NCBI RefSeq assembly: GCF_949987535.1
Contig: NC_080064.1
Location: 127,996,708 to 128,060,707, forward strand
Source: Balaenoptera acutorostrata
Lineage: Eukaryota > Chordata > Mammalia > Artiodactyla > Balaenopteridae
Length of the DNA stretch: 64,000 bases
Reading direction: 5' to 3'
The position numbers were made by a program, and so were the translations under genes. Shown one piece after another: positions 36,925 through 47,405 of this stretch. The notes beneath the pieces are model-generated. The model worked only from the letters and a program-made list of their open reading frames with translations. It searched no databases and had not been told where the DNA came from. The stretch's first letter is position 1. Every line of letters starts with the position of its first letter.

Positions 36925-36980
36925 AGAGCGCCCGAAGTGGGTGGGGCTCTTCCAAGGGGACGGCCTCGCGCGCCCCCTGG
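36908..36980. promoter_or_regulatory. Inverted pair of CTCF-core motifs
   Basis: CCAGGGGGCGC occurs on the + strand at 36908-36918 and its exact reverse complement lies at 36970-36980. The 11-mer matches the core of the CTCF motif. The two copies face each other across 51 bp; the first overlaps an NRF1-like site. Occupancy is inferred from motif match alone. Confidence 0.5.
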
Positions 36981-36989
36981 CGCGCGCCC

Positions 36990-37076
36990 GGGGAGAGGAG
37001 GGAGCGGGAGGGGGCGGAGAGGAGGGAGGAGGCATGGAGGGCGGGAGGGGGGAGGGGAGCCGGAGCGAGGGAGGGT
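36990..37076 (+). other. G-rich purine tract with quadruplex potential
   Basis: The + strand is almost pure A/G for about 85 bases, with many runs of three or more G separated by short spacers, ending about 35 bp before the start codon. It probably lies in the 5' UTR or core promoter. Such tracts can form G-quadruplexes; the fold itself is inferred. Confidence 0.55.
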
Positions 37077-37078
37077 TT

Positions 37079-37092
37079 ATCGACCGGTCGAT
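37079..37092. repeat. Perfect 14-bp palindrome ATCGACCGGTCGAT
   Basis: The palindrome lies 19 bp upstream of the POU2F1 ATG, at the sharp edge between the G-rich tract and a short AT-rich leader. It could be a homodimer binding site or, in RNA, part of the 5' UTR. I do not recognise a known factor for it. Confidence 0.7.
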
Positions 37093-37111
37093 TTTGGTTA
37101 AAATATTCAAA

Positions 37112-37172
37112 ATGGCGGACGGAGGAGCAGCGAGTCAAGATGAGAGTTCAGCCGCGGCGGCAGCAGCAGCAG
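37112..37172 (+). CDS. POU2F1: POU2F1 (OCT1) first coding exon, N-terminal 20 residues
   Basis: POU2F1 is a ubiquitous nuclear transcription factor that binds octamer DNA through a POU-specific domain and a POU homeodomain; those domains lie in later exons outside this window. The exon codes for MADGGAASQDESSAAAAAAA plus one base. I recognise this as the N terminus of the long isoform, whose next residues (D-S-R-M-N-N) need a codon split after its first G, which is the phase seen here. The start has a strong context (A at -3, G at +4). The exon ends AG and is followed by GTAATC, a usable donor. Reading on past the donor gives an unrelated tail and a stop at 37258, as expected for intron. The alanine run is seven codons. 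The exon lies inside a CpG island with no TATA box visible. No other family that I know starts with this peptide. Confidence 0.9.
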
Positions 37173-37185
37173 GTAATCATTACAG

Positions 37186-37202
37186 CATTTTACATATTCA
37201 TA
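37186..37202 (+). promoter_or_regulatory. AT-rich POU-like motif, copy 1
   Basis: The 17-mer CATTTTACATATTCATA begins 13 bp inside intron 1 and runs on into a second ATATTCAT. On the other strand ATGAATATGTAA matches 9 of 12 positions of the OCT1 dimer element ATGCATATGCAT. It lies in a GC-rich island where AT-rich words are unexpected. The exact 17-mer recurs at 37593. Function is inferred. Confidence 0.5.
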
Positions 37203-37238
37203 TTCATACTCAACCCCGGCTCCCGCTGCCCCCCCCGC

Positions 37239-37281
37239 GACTTAGCATAATTTATTAGTACTCAGGATTATTATAATTAAC
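37239..37281. promoter_or_regulatory. AT-rich homeodomain-like islet in the CpG island
   Basis: About 40 bases with several TAAT/ATTA words (TAATTTATTA, TTATAATTAA) interrupt GC-rich sequence shortly after exon 1. Together with TAATCATTA just past the donor and the two 17-mers it forms a cluster of homeodomain/POU-like words. Binding is inferred. Confidence 0.35.
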
Positions 37282-37475
37282 GGCGGGGAGATGGGGGGCC
37301 GGGGAGCACGGAGCCCCCGCCGGGCGCCGAACGGAGGGGGAAAGAGGCTCGGAGAGGCCAGGCGGAGGGGGAAGACAAGGGGCAAAGGGGGCTGCGATCC
37401 ACCGCGCTCCTCCTGCCCCAGCCCACCCCGCTGCCGGCTCGCCAGCCCGCCGGCACCGGCCCTCCTCCTCAGCCG

Positions 37476-37476
<1 letters not shown>

Positions 37477-37509
<33 letters not shown>
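37477..37509 (+). repeat. (CCG)11 triplet repeat
   Basis: Eleven uninterrupted CCG triplets flanked by CTC triplets lie in intron 1 about 300 bp after exon 1. Such GC triplet runs are often length-polymorphic. They also create alanine- and proline-rich open frames that are not genes. Confidence 0.9.
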
Positions 37510-37511
<2 letters not shown>

Positions 37512-37592
37512 TCCTCCTCGCAGCCGAGCCCGAACCCGAGCGGGTCCGCGGCGGGGCCGCGGGGCCGGGGCAGAGGGAGAGGACAATAAAGA

Positions 37593-37609
37593 CATTTTAC
37601 ATATTCATA
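37593..37609 (+). promoter_or_regulatory. AT-rich POU-like motif, copy 2
   Basis: This is an exact 17-base copy of the motif at 37186-37202, in the same orientation 407 bp downstream, surrounded by sequence of very high GC. The identical core with unrelated flanks suggests a selected site rather than a recent duplication. Confidence 0.5.
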
Positions 37610-38599
37610 GCTGCTGGGCCGGCGGGGCGCGGCGGGGCGCGGGCGGGCGACCCGGGCCGGGCGGGCGCGGGTTGGGGGGGGCGTGGAGGGGGAATGGAGG
37701 TGGCGGCGAGCACAATGCCGGGGAGGCGGCGGGGCCGGAGCGGACCCCGGCGGCCGGACAGCCGCACGCGTCCTCCCTCCGGGAGCGGGCCGGGGCGGGG
37801 GGACGCTGCCCACCGCGGGGGGCGGCCCGTAGGGCGGCCGGGGGTGCGCCGGTGGAGAGCGCCCTGCCGGCGCCCGAGCCCCGCCGCCGCACAGGGGTCC
37901 GAGCGGGGCTGAGCCCGGGGGTCACGGACTCGGGCACCTCGGCCGCGCCCCACTTATCTCCAGTGTAGCGGCCTGACCCGAGCCAGGCCTGCGCTGTAGG
38001 TGGGTAGGGGTGAGCGGTCGGGGGCGCTGCGAGGTGGCCTCGGGGCGGAGGGGGTGGGGAGCTCGCGCAGGGGTCCGCTTCTCCCCGTTGGGGTCGGACT
38101 GGGTTGAAAGCGGCCCTTGGGGAAAGTTGCCCTCCGAGGGGCAGGTCCTGCTGGGCCGCCCCATGTGCTCCGGGCCAGCGGTCAGGGGTCTCAGTGGGTC
38201 CTGGGAAAGCCCCCTGTCCCCGGGCGGCCGTGGATTCCCGAGGGAGTTGGGCTGAAGGTGCCTGGCGTGGTCTGATCTCTGTCTCCCCCTGCCCCTTCCC
38301 ATTCCCCCTCCGCCTCTGCTCTTGACCCGGACCGACGGGGCCCGGGGCCCTCGAGGGCCTCTCACTCCCAGGCCCCAGAAGCGCCCGCAGGCCTCCCAGG
38401 AACTCGGATGTAAAGCGCTGCCCTCCTGCCCCTGCCCCAGAACCGGCTGGGCTGACAAGTTGATAATATTCTTGGTTTCCCCTCTCTGGTTGGGAGTTGG
38501 GTAGGGGCGGGGTTCCCCCGCCCTGGTTCTGTACTCCTGTTTTCTTGCTGGGTGCTGGGTCCTCTTGATTCTCTGGTTAGCTGAACCTCTCTCATTTGA

Positions 38600-41500
38600 A
38601 TAATGTCTAATTCGGGGAGGTTTATATTATTGAAATGGCCGCCTGGCTTTCCCCGCCTCTCATGTTTAGTAATTCAGACCTTTAATAACAGCCACTCACA
38701 GCCCAACGCCGTGTTTATATTTTACATTCGCCCCATGTGCTTTTGTGGTTCGATATGATTCTTTTTTTTTTTTTCCTTGGCAATCCACAGGGCTCTGAGA
38801 TCAAACCCAGGCTGTGCTGGGAAGAGAAGGGGGAGAGCTAGGCCTTGGCTCCTCTAGCAGTGGCCTAGGCCTCATGTTCTCTGCCGCTTGATTTATTTAC
38901 TAATAACCAAAATGACTCTCTCCCCCCCACCAACTTCCACACACTTACCCCTACTCCGCGGGCAAAACAAACCCTCTTGGGGCCTTAGCAGCGTTCAGAC
39001 AGCTCCGAGCTAAGCATCAGCTCTGTCGTGTTTTGTTTTCTCTTAAGAAGACTTTCTTACAGTTTGCCGTAATATTGGGCCTAAGGAAAAAAAAATTATG
39101 ACTTCTCATTTTCAGAGGCGAATGAAACCTATTTTGGTTTAATACAAATAAATCACTTTGTTTTGGGGCTAGTTCACCCCTGCCCCTTGGCTCCTACCCC
39201 CAAGTTAAACACTTTCAGGCTTTGTAAAGGTCTGCAGGATTTGTAGAATCCAGTAGTTTTTTTCTAGGAGTTGTAGAATAGGTAGGTATTTTAGAAATTC
39301 CAATTAACAGCACTTTCAAAATTCCTCAGTGCTGCCTTCCCTTTTCAGCCTCTTCATTCTAATTTAAAATGGGCTGATATTAATTTTGTGCTATCACTGT
39401 CATAGACTTGCTTATTTTAATTGTAGCACTCCTGAAAACAGAAATGGGTTTATGTTTTTTTTTTGAGTGTTTGTGTCATGGTTAAATGAGTGAAAATAGA
39501 AATAAACACAGGCACTGTGTCTACCCTGATCTTGGAACTTACTCCCCTCCCAGCACACCGACCCCTCTTTCTTTAAGTTGTCAGGATTGATTTTATGTTT
39601 TATGTAGACTTAGAACATTTGGTCTGTGAAAGGCAGATAAACTTTTGCGATTTAAAGAAATAGTAATTTTGATTTGGGGGCTTTCCCTCGGTAAAGTTTT
39701 CTTTCTTTTTTATTTTGTATAGTTCTAATGTGTTTTTTTAAAAACATGGTGTTGCTTCTCATTGGTAGTTTTTTAACCTCGGCTAGTAAAGTATCAGAGA
39801 AGTGTTGTTTAACACCAATGTGTTTAATCTTTGAAATTATGTTAAGGCACTTGATGGTCAGTTGCGAGATACATATTTTGTGAGACATTAGTCTTCTGTT
39901 TAATTGGCAACAAAATTCTAGATTTGATGGGCTAAAAGCAAGCCAATTTCAAATAACCAGTTCTTACTATTCTTTTACCTCCAGTAGGCTGGCCTGAATG
40001 CAGCAGGAAAAAAAAATCTGTAGCTTTCATGAGAATGTTCAGGTGAATAACTGCTTCAGAGACCTGAAGCATGAGGTTGGATAGACAAAAAAACAGTAAT
40101 ATGATTTCATGCCTTCAATAGCATATGTTTTTGCACCCGATTCCCAAGATGTGGTCAAACTGATGATGTCATTGGACAGAGGACAAGGTGCAGCTAATTT
40201 GATTTATTTTCCCGAGGTGAAGTGTAGCAGTGAAACCTTCTCATAGGGAAACCATTTATCTCAGGACAATTTCCTTTATAGCTGCAATTTAACCACTACC
40301 AAGGCTGTAGATATTTTATCCAAGATGATAAAATGTACGTTGCCTTTTACAAACAAAATTTCTTTCGTACAGTTTTTGTGATACAGGAAAGGATGACTGT
40401 TGTTAACTGGCCTTATATTTTGGTTGGCTTTCCATGCTATTGTAAAAATTCATTTCCTCAAATTCTCAGTTGGAGACTATGGTTTTAAATAAGTATAATC
40501 ATAGAAGTGATCCATGAGCATGCTTTAGATAGGTTCTTTGTAATCCCCCAAACTCCAGTTAGAAGCTGTGTTTCTTGATTTAATCAGAGCATAGCCTGGG
40601 ATAAAGGAGAGATCATATTGGCCTTAGAAGTTATTTCGATGAGTAAAGTGAACTTGACGAGGATGAGGGCTATATATTCTGTTACGTTGAAATTATAGTG
40701 TTTAAAATAAGGTAGAATACTTACAGTAAAGCATGTTCTTTGCAAACAGTTTTTAAAAAAAATAATTCAGAATTCTTTTTGGATTGTCTTAATTTAGTCT
40801 GGACAAGTTGTGCATTTTATTTTGATTGATTAGTGATTTTTAAAATTGTTCCACTGTGAGATAGTGATTCCACATATGATTTTTGACCTATTAGATTTTC
40901 CTGTCAGACATTTTCCATCATATTTTTAACTAGTTTATCTTAAAGTGATGATTAAAATGTCCTGGGAATGTGGTAGAATTGCTGTGACTTATTCCTAACT
41001 AACTTGTGAGCCAAGCTTGATAGAGTATTTTAGGTTACTTTTGAGCCTTTATAAGTTTATAACCTGCCTGTCTCCTTTTGTATCTGTCAGGTGGCTTCCC
41101 ACAAGTTTTCAGAAAACCCAGTTACTTCCTTCTTAACTTGCTCCATCTAGTAGTTATAATGGTACTTATGAATTTAGGTCTTGAAAATTTATGTGACAGC
41201 TGACCAAATATTTTTAATTTCTAAAAGGACCGTTCTTCTCCCAAGCCATTACTGTTCAAGTAATTTTCAACCTCGGCCCCAAACTAATTTCGAATTCCTT
41301 TCATTTTGTCATTGTCGAAAATCCCAGTAGTCAAGGAAAAAACAAATAGCGACTATTATTCAGGTTTAAATGGTGTAATATTCTGCCATATTTTAAATTC
41401 ACTGTTCTCTGCTTCGATAGGCAGTATAAAGAAGAAGGAATAAAATGTGTTTCATTTCTGCGTAGGTTGAAGTAATTGTTAATCTGTTATTCATCTGGTC

Positions 41501-43332
41501 AGTGGATTTTGGAATAAGTTTAGGACTCAATGTTAAATTGCTCTTATAAAGCCACCAAAGATGTTTAAAGGAGCCTTGAATATCTTAAGCAGGTGGTTCT
41601 AAAATGACAGAACTGGAAATTTGAATGTTGCCTTTCATAAGTATTTTCCATTAAAAATGAAACATTTAAAATTTCTTGAATCTGTATTGCTTGATCTTGA
41701 GTTTAGGTATGTGGGTTTGTGTGTTTAAGTTGTGTTTTTAAAATTGGTATCTCACTTTCATGAATGTCTGTTCCTTTGTACTAGGAGGACTATAATATAA
41801 TGTAGTAGTGATTGCCTTAATGTTATCAGTTATTTTTGTTTTGTTTTTAATGTTGAAAGCCCACAGCTTTAGTCTTCTTTGAAGCACTATTAAAATCAAT
41901 TTTCTTTTAAAACACCGAAATACCGGTGTATGACTGTCATTAATTTGCTTTTATACAGGTGTTGGTTCAGTTACAGTTTTTGTGATTAGTAAAGACTTAC
42001 TATGAAGCCTAATTGTAAGCAGGAATGTGTTTTCCTAATGGAAATGATTGTATTTAGAACTATTCAAATAATTATTGTTTGCAGAACAAGTCACAGACAA
42101 AACATGTCCCTTTTTGGCCACCCATGTTCTTGTTTCTGTTGCCTCCTTTAATGTTAAATGCCTGAGCAAACATGTTTATTACTTATTTCTCAAGGAAATC
42201 TAATATTAGGTATTAGAGTGTGGATTTGATTGTTATACATCTGCCTTATTTGAGTTTCTGTATCCCTCCTAAATGAATCCTTTCGTCCTTTTCCTCTTTA
42301 TAGGGAACTCTTTGGGCCAGAATTTTGCTTAATTCTTATCCTGATTGTGTTGCTTAAAAATATCTTTTTGAGTGGAATCAAGGTTGAAAGAGGTAATAAT
42401 TATGGTTCACAGATTACTTATCCATCTTCTTTTGCTGAATGTTTTTGCACATTGTTGACATTTTGTAAATAAAGATAGTTGGATAACTTAGTAGATTTAT
42501 ATTTCTTCTTAGGAATAAATTGGTTTTATTTTGTACTCAAATATTTCTGACTATGTTCTAAACTGGCAGTGAGCCCTTATAAACTCTTTTGGCGGTAATA
42601 GCAATGGAAATAAAAATAGCATGAGTGGAGCCAGTGCTTAACTTACCGATCCATGTACAGTATATTTAGAATTTGGAATATGAGAATTGTCTTGAGTTTC
42701 AGAACCTCTGATGTGAAGAAGCTCTTTACATATAATGCATGTTGTTTATAGAGTTCTGTGTTTTTACCGCAGGATGTTAATTTATTGAGCATTGATAAGA
42801 TGTCTTATTTGTACTCAGTGACTGATAAAACGCCTTTGTTTTTTTGTTTTTTCCCAGTTAAGCAAATACTCAAGTTTTCAGTGTTGCCTAGATTTTGCAG
42901 ACAGGCCTAGCAATGAGCAAAAGAAAAATCAGCAAGCCTCTAGATTTATCAGCTTCTTTTTTAAAGTACTATCCAGGAAACTAGATATTCATCCAGAAGG
43001 GGATACATAATATTAATTTTTAAAATGACAATGTGAAGCACCAAACTTAGCTCAGTGTGAATGTTGGTAGTAGATTTACTCAGCCTGTGATATTCAAAGA
43101 CCTTGCAAGCACAGTTTAATTTGTCACATGATTTATTTCATAATTCTCTGTGTAACTTTATTGGTTTTTTATGTTGGAGTCATAGCTCTAGTGTATAAAG
43201 TTAAATCATTAAGTTGGTAAAATAATAAAAATTATGGGTAGGCCTTTTTTTCTTTGGACTGGTGAGCTTTCTCATTGCAATAGAAGGTATAAACAGGAAT
43301 GGCTAGGAAGTGAACATTTTGTTGTGTATGTT
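38600..43332 (+). other. POU2F1: Repeat-poor proximal part of POU2F1 intron 1
   Basis: About 4.7 kb of AT-rich DNA in which I recognise no SINE, L1, L2 or MIR, bounded by the CpG island and a young SINE. No exon-like frame longer than 80 codons is present. Confidence 0.5.
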
Positions 43333-43350
43333 AAACAGCTCAATTGTTTT

Positions 43351-43462
43351 GGGGACTTCCCTGGCCATCCAGTGGTTGAGACTCCGAGCTTCCAAGGCAG
43401 GGGGCGAGGGTTTGATCCCTGGTTAGGGAACTAAGATCCCACATGCCAAAAAAAAAAGCAAA
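43351..43462 (+). mobile_element. tRNA-derived SINE, short form
   Basis: 'Ggggacttccctgg' head and A-rich tail; an 18-bp perfect duplication AAACAGCTCAATTGTTTT lies at 43333-43350 and 43463-43480, a sign of recent insertion into POU2F1 intron 1. Confidence 0.93.
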
Positions 43463-43843
43463 AAACAGCTCAATTGTTTTTAACATGTGGTCATCTCCTC
43501 AAGAAATGGAGTTGTACTAGCTTTCTAATCTGCAGAGTGAATATATTTTTTAGAGAAAAGTGACTTAGCTATTTTCTTGTTTTAGTATACTTATTTTAAT
43601 AGTCTGTTTAGTGAAAAAAATGCTTTTTTTTGCTGATTCATACTGCAGTAGGCAAGTATATTTTAATCAATCTTTTAAAAATAATTATTTAAACATTTCT
43701 TAGCTTGCAAAAAAGTATGTGCTGCTTTGTACCTGGTCCCGATGCCAGTTGTCTTTGGGGCTAACAAGGGAATATAAGACTTTGCTGTGGAAGACTGCTG
43801 TGGCATTTACTTAGCAGGGAAAAATTTTAAAGCAATGTATATA

Positions 43844-44158
43844 CAGTTGGCCCTCCATATTGGTGAGTTTGGTATCTGTGAATTCAACCAACTGCAGATC
43901 GAAAATATTGGAAAGAAATATTCCAGAAAGCTCCAAAAGGCAAAGATTGAATTTGTTGTACGTGGCAACTATTTACTTAGCATTTACATTGTATTCAGTA
44001 TTATAACTAATCTAGAGATGATTTAAAGTATATAAGAGGATGGGCATAAGTTATATGCAAATATAACACCCTCTTATATAAGGAACTTGAGCATCCCTGG
44101 GTTTTGGTATCCTTGAAGATTCTGGAACCAATCACCTGTGGTTACCAAGGGATAATTG
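43844..44158. mobile_element. MER2 (Tigger-type DNA transposon)
   Basis: Starts CAGTTGGCCCTCCATAT after a TA and ends '...gggataattg' before a TA. The interior words ('gatttaaagtatataagagg', 'gagcatccctgggttttgg') match the non-autonomous MER2 element mobilised by pogo/Tigger transposases. It lies in intron 1. Confidence 0.85.
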
Positions 44159-44284
44159 TAATTACATATTAAAATATATAATAGATAATAATGATCAGAG
44201 TAGAAATCAAAGTGTGTCCAAGTTTGTAGGAACCAAAGCATCCTAGAACTGTTGTAGCTGGAAGGTAATTTAGATACAATCTAT

Positions 44285-44400
44285 CCTAAAACCTTTACAG
44301 ATGAGGAGGCATTATTCTCAGGTGGTTCAGTGACTTGCCCACAGTCTCTTCACTATTGAGTAATGGATGAGAAAACAAGACTTCAGACTTCCTAGTCTCC
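44285..44400 (+). repeat. MIR fragment
   Basis: 'ctttacagatgaggaggcat' and 'cagtgacttgcccacagtct'. Confidence 0.65.
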
Positions 44401-44439
44401 TCCTCCCCATGCCTCCATCTCTCCCTCTACCACATTGCT

Positions 44440-44860
44440 GCTAGTCAGAGCAGACTTTTAGTAGAAGGTGAGATTTTTAAGCTGAATTTAAAAGGGTGAT
44501 AAGAATTTAGAGGAATGGGAAGACATTGCCTGGGAGGTTGTGTTCAAGATTGTGCTGTATACGTAAAAAATGAGGTATTCTATGTGCAGGGAGGCCATTG
44601 GAGGTGTTTGAAGTAAGGAATCCTATGATAAAAGCGGTCAGTGTTCTAGGATTAACATGGTGGTGTGCAAGCTGATTTGAAATAGGAAGGGAGAGATTGA
44701 ATCCATGGAAACCAGTATATAAAAATAAAGGTATGTGGTTTGTTGACTAATTGCTTTAAGCTATAGAGATACAAACATAATAAGACAATTACCAGACCTC
44801 AAAAGGCTTTCACTCTAACAATGATGTAATGAAAATAGATAATCCATAGTAAGGATGTTG
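44440..44860 (-). repeat. L2 fragment
   Basis: 'gctgaatttaaaagggtgat', 'ggaagacattgcctggg' and 'ctcaaaaggctttcactcta' match L2 antisense. Confidence 0.55.
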
Positions 44861-45299
44861 AGAATGTTGTCCAGTTACATCACACAGAATAAGGACCTTT
44901 GGGAGAAATTCTTGCCTAGTCTTTACAGTAAGAATTCACTTATTTCTGACCAATGGTTTTGTTTTTAGTCTTCTGGACACTGAACTAATTGACTTTATTT
45001 CCTTTTCAAATCAAACTACAGTGTTTAGACCAAATTATTAATCTGAAAGTTTAGATAGGCAATTATGGTATCCATAATTTTTCTTAGCCTCATTCCCAGT
45101 CCATTTTAGGTCCTTAACATTTTGTTTTGCATTTGTTTTATTGCTTCCATCTTTAAACTCCTGTTATTTTGTGTTTTATGTGGGCTACGTTATATCCTTT
45201 CTGGAGCAAGGCGGGTATAAATACAATAAAATTACTGTAACCATGACATAATGATACTGTCTGTATTTTTATGGTACCTTGAAATTTATAGCAGCACTC

Positions 45300-45425
45300 T
45301 CATTTTCATTAACTCATTTGCTCCTCTCAGGAAATATTATTATGCCCATTTTATTTTTGAGTAAAATGAAGCCCAGATTAAGTGACTTTCCCAAGGTCAT
45401 GTGCTTAATGAGCACAGAACGTGTT
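45300..45425 (+). repeat. MIR fragment
   Basis: 'tattattatgcccattttat' and 'agtgactttcccaaggtcat'. Confidence 0.7.
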
Positions 45426-46659
45426 TGGGGAATAGCAAGACTTCCAGGTTAGCTATTACTGAGGCTGCATATTGGACAGTGGTGGAAGCCAGGTTGGGAC
45501 TCTGTTCTGGAGAGCTCTGAATGCTGTGCGTTGGTGGTGCAGGAGTTTGGATTTCATTTGCTTGGCAGTAAGGAATCATTGACGTTTTTTGTTCTGGACC
45601 GAGGAGCCATAATCAAAGTCCTTAAAGTGTTTAGCAGTTAATCAGAGTCAAAGGGGATAGCAGGGTTTCAGAGCTTAGATGATCAAAAGCAGTGCCATGA
45701 ACAGAAGTAGGGGAGTTGGAAGAGGGAGCTATTTGGGGGAATAGGCAATGAATTCAATTTTAGACCTGTCTTTTGAGACATGATTGGGTGGCTCGTATGA
45801 GGTTGCAAGTTTATTGTGAAAATCAAGAAAGTTTTACTGAATTAAATGTGTGATAAACATACAAATAATAGGATTGCGATATATGCACATGCCACTTTGT
45901 GTGTGGACTGAGCATTGAGTCTGAACACTGTAAATTCTAGGCATCTCATTTTGGCTTTGACACTGGCTTCTATAGTTGTTTCAACAATAAGATGGTGATA
46001 ATACCATTGTTACAGGGATGCTGTGGGGAATAACAAATTGATAGCAGAAGCATTTTTAAAGTAATAGTTTTTAAAGTAATAGTTTTTCTTACATGAGCAC
46101 GAGTGTAAAATCAGCAATTTTATTACTTGTGCTGCTGTAGAGAGGGAGAAGCTTTAGCTTTTAGATTGATTCTGTGGGACACCATACTGCACGTTGTACA
46201 TTTCCATGTGCAACCAGCACCTGGGGAGAGGGAGGTACACCCCAATACTCTTGAAAACTACACAATGGAGGTATTGCATTGTGGCAAACATAAACTTGTC
46301 CTTGATTTCAGGGCATTCTGTTATCTCACCCCCATCCCTGCCCATGCATTCTTATCTTTTACTACTTCCTTAAATAGCATGACTCAACAATTCCACCAGG
46401 AAGTCCCCTTATAGGCCCACCACAAACAGTTTCTTTTATCAAGTTTTAAGTTTTTTAAAAATCGCCGTAAAACTTTGTGTGGAAGAGCTGTTCTGGGAGG
46501 GTGGCTATATTTATTCTGAAGCGTGGGCTCTCCTCTCCTCTCCCCCTTCACAGCTCTATCACATGACCTGAAAGTAAGCCCACTGTTTTGGTCAGTCTGG
46601 TGTTTGGGATGCTCTCCGAGAACCTTTGCTCACACGCTCACACTGTCCCCTCCCTTAGA

Positions 46660-46750
46660 ATGTCGTGGTATGTGGTGTGGTATAGTGAAAATGGCACTGG
46701 GAGTTGGGAGACCTGGGTTCCCCCAGGTGACTGGGACAAATTTCTTCACC
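46660..46750 (+). repeat. MIR 5' fragment
   Basis: 'ggtatagtgaaaatggcact' and 'gagacctgggttc' match the MIR start. Confidence 0.6.
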
Positions 46751-46756
46751 ACTGAT

Positions 46757-46782
46757 TTTTTTCTTCTTCTTCTTCTTCTTTT
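46757..46782. repeat. (TTC)n short run
   Basis: About eight TTC triplets. Confidence 0.85.
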
Positions 46783-47199
46783 GCATTTGTAAATACGAGA
46801 GTTTTCAAACAAAAGGCCATTGGAGTTCTTTTCAAAATGAATTTTAGGCAGAAGCTTAATGTTAAAAGGTAAGAGTGGAGCTGTTCTGATTGAGATGGGC
46901 ACAGGGGCAGTGAAACCATCCTCCCTCTACTCTCCACAGTGACCCTTAAGGCCCTTCCACAGGATCCTTAGGACTCCTGCTGGGTGCGCTGTTTGAACAC
47001 AGTTATCCTTATTTATCATACAGGACCTATCTGTCCTTTAGTCTGTCTCCACAAATAGCTGATCTCTCAAGCCTGTGCTTCTGTCCTACTTTGTCTGAAT
47101 TTAGCACTTAATTTGTGTTCAGTTAGCTAATTCAGCACTTCATTATACACAGTCTTATTTTTTTCTCTGATTGAGTTATATAAGTAAATCTTGTCTCCT

Positions 47200-47275
47200 T
47201 CTAAGAGCCTTGAGAGCAGGAACACACTGCTAGGGACAGAGTAGACATTTAGCAAATGATGCTTGATTGATTAAA
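47200..47275 (+). repeat. L2 3' end fragment
   Basis: 'agagccttgagagcaggaac' followed by an L2-like end before the MER5 piece. Confidence 0.55.
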
Positions 47276-47278
47276 TTA

Positions 47279-47405
47279 GGGGTTCTCAATCTTTGCTGGG
47301 ATAAGACTTGTCCATGGAACTTTTGCAGCATGCAGAGGCCCAGACCTTACCACCTGAGTTTCTAATAAAAGAAGAGGTCTGGCCATCCATAGTTTTAAAA
47401 AGTTT
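47279..47405. mobile_element. MER5-like hAT transposon fragment
   Basis: 'ggggttctcaatctttgctgg' start and a 'cctgagtttctaat...ggtctgg' interior fit MER5. Confidence 0.65.

Larger units (their letters stand above)
36100..38600. promoter_or_regulatory. POU2F1: CpG island spanning the POU2F1 upstream promoter and exon 1
   Basis: GC and CpG content rise sharply at about 36.1 kb and fall at about 38.6 kb, with the densest part from 36.78 to 38.05 kb, while the flanks are AT-rich and nearly CpG-free. No TATA box is evident, so dispersed initiation is likely. Visible candidate sites include GC boxes (for example near 36205), an ETS-like CCGGAA at 36481, NRF1-like motifs at 36781-36924, CTCF-core motifs at 36908 and 36970, and a YY1-like AAAATGGCGG over the start codon. 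The transcription start was not determined; it must lie upstream of 37112. Divergent transcription is common for such islands but cannot be seen from sequence. Confidence 0.85.

Noticed and set aside
36785..37258. 157-codon plus-strand frame running through POU2F1 exon 1
   Set aside because: Only the part from 37112 to 37172 matches a known protein; upstream codons are probably 5' UTR and the tail after 37172 is intron.
37291..37968. Long GC-rich open frames on both strands of the CpG island (up to 225 codons)
   Set aside because: Very high GC removes stop codons; the peptides are Pro/Ala/Arg/Gly-rich in all frames, with no domain and with overlap across strands.
46127..46414. 95-codon plus-strand frame as a possible POU2F1 exon
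   Set aside because: It does not match the known protein and lacks a convincing acceptor/donor pair.
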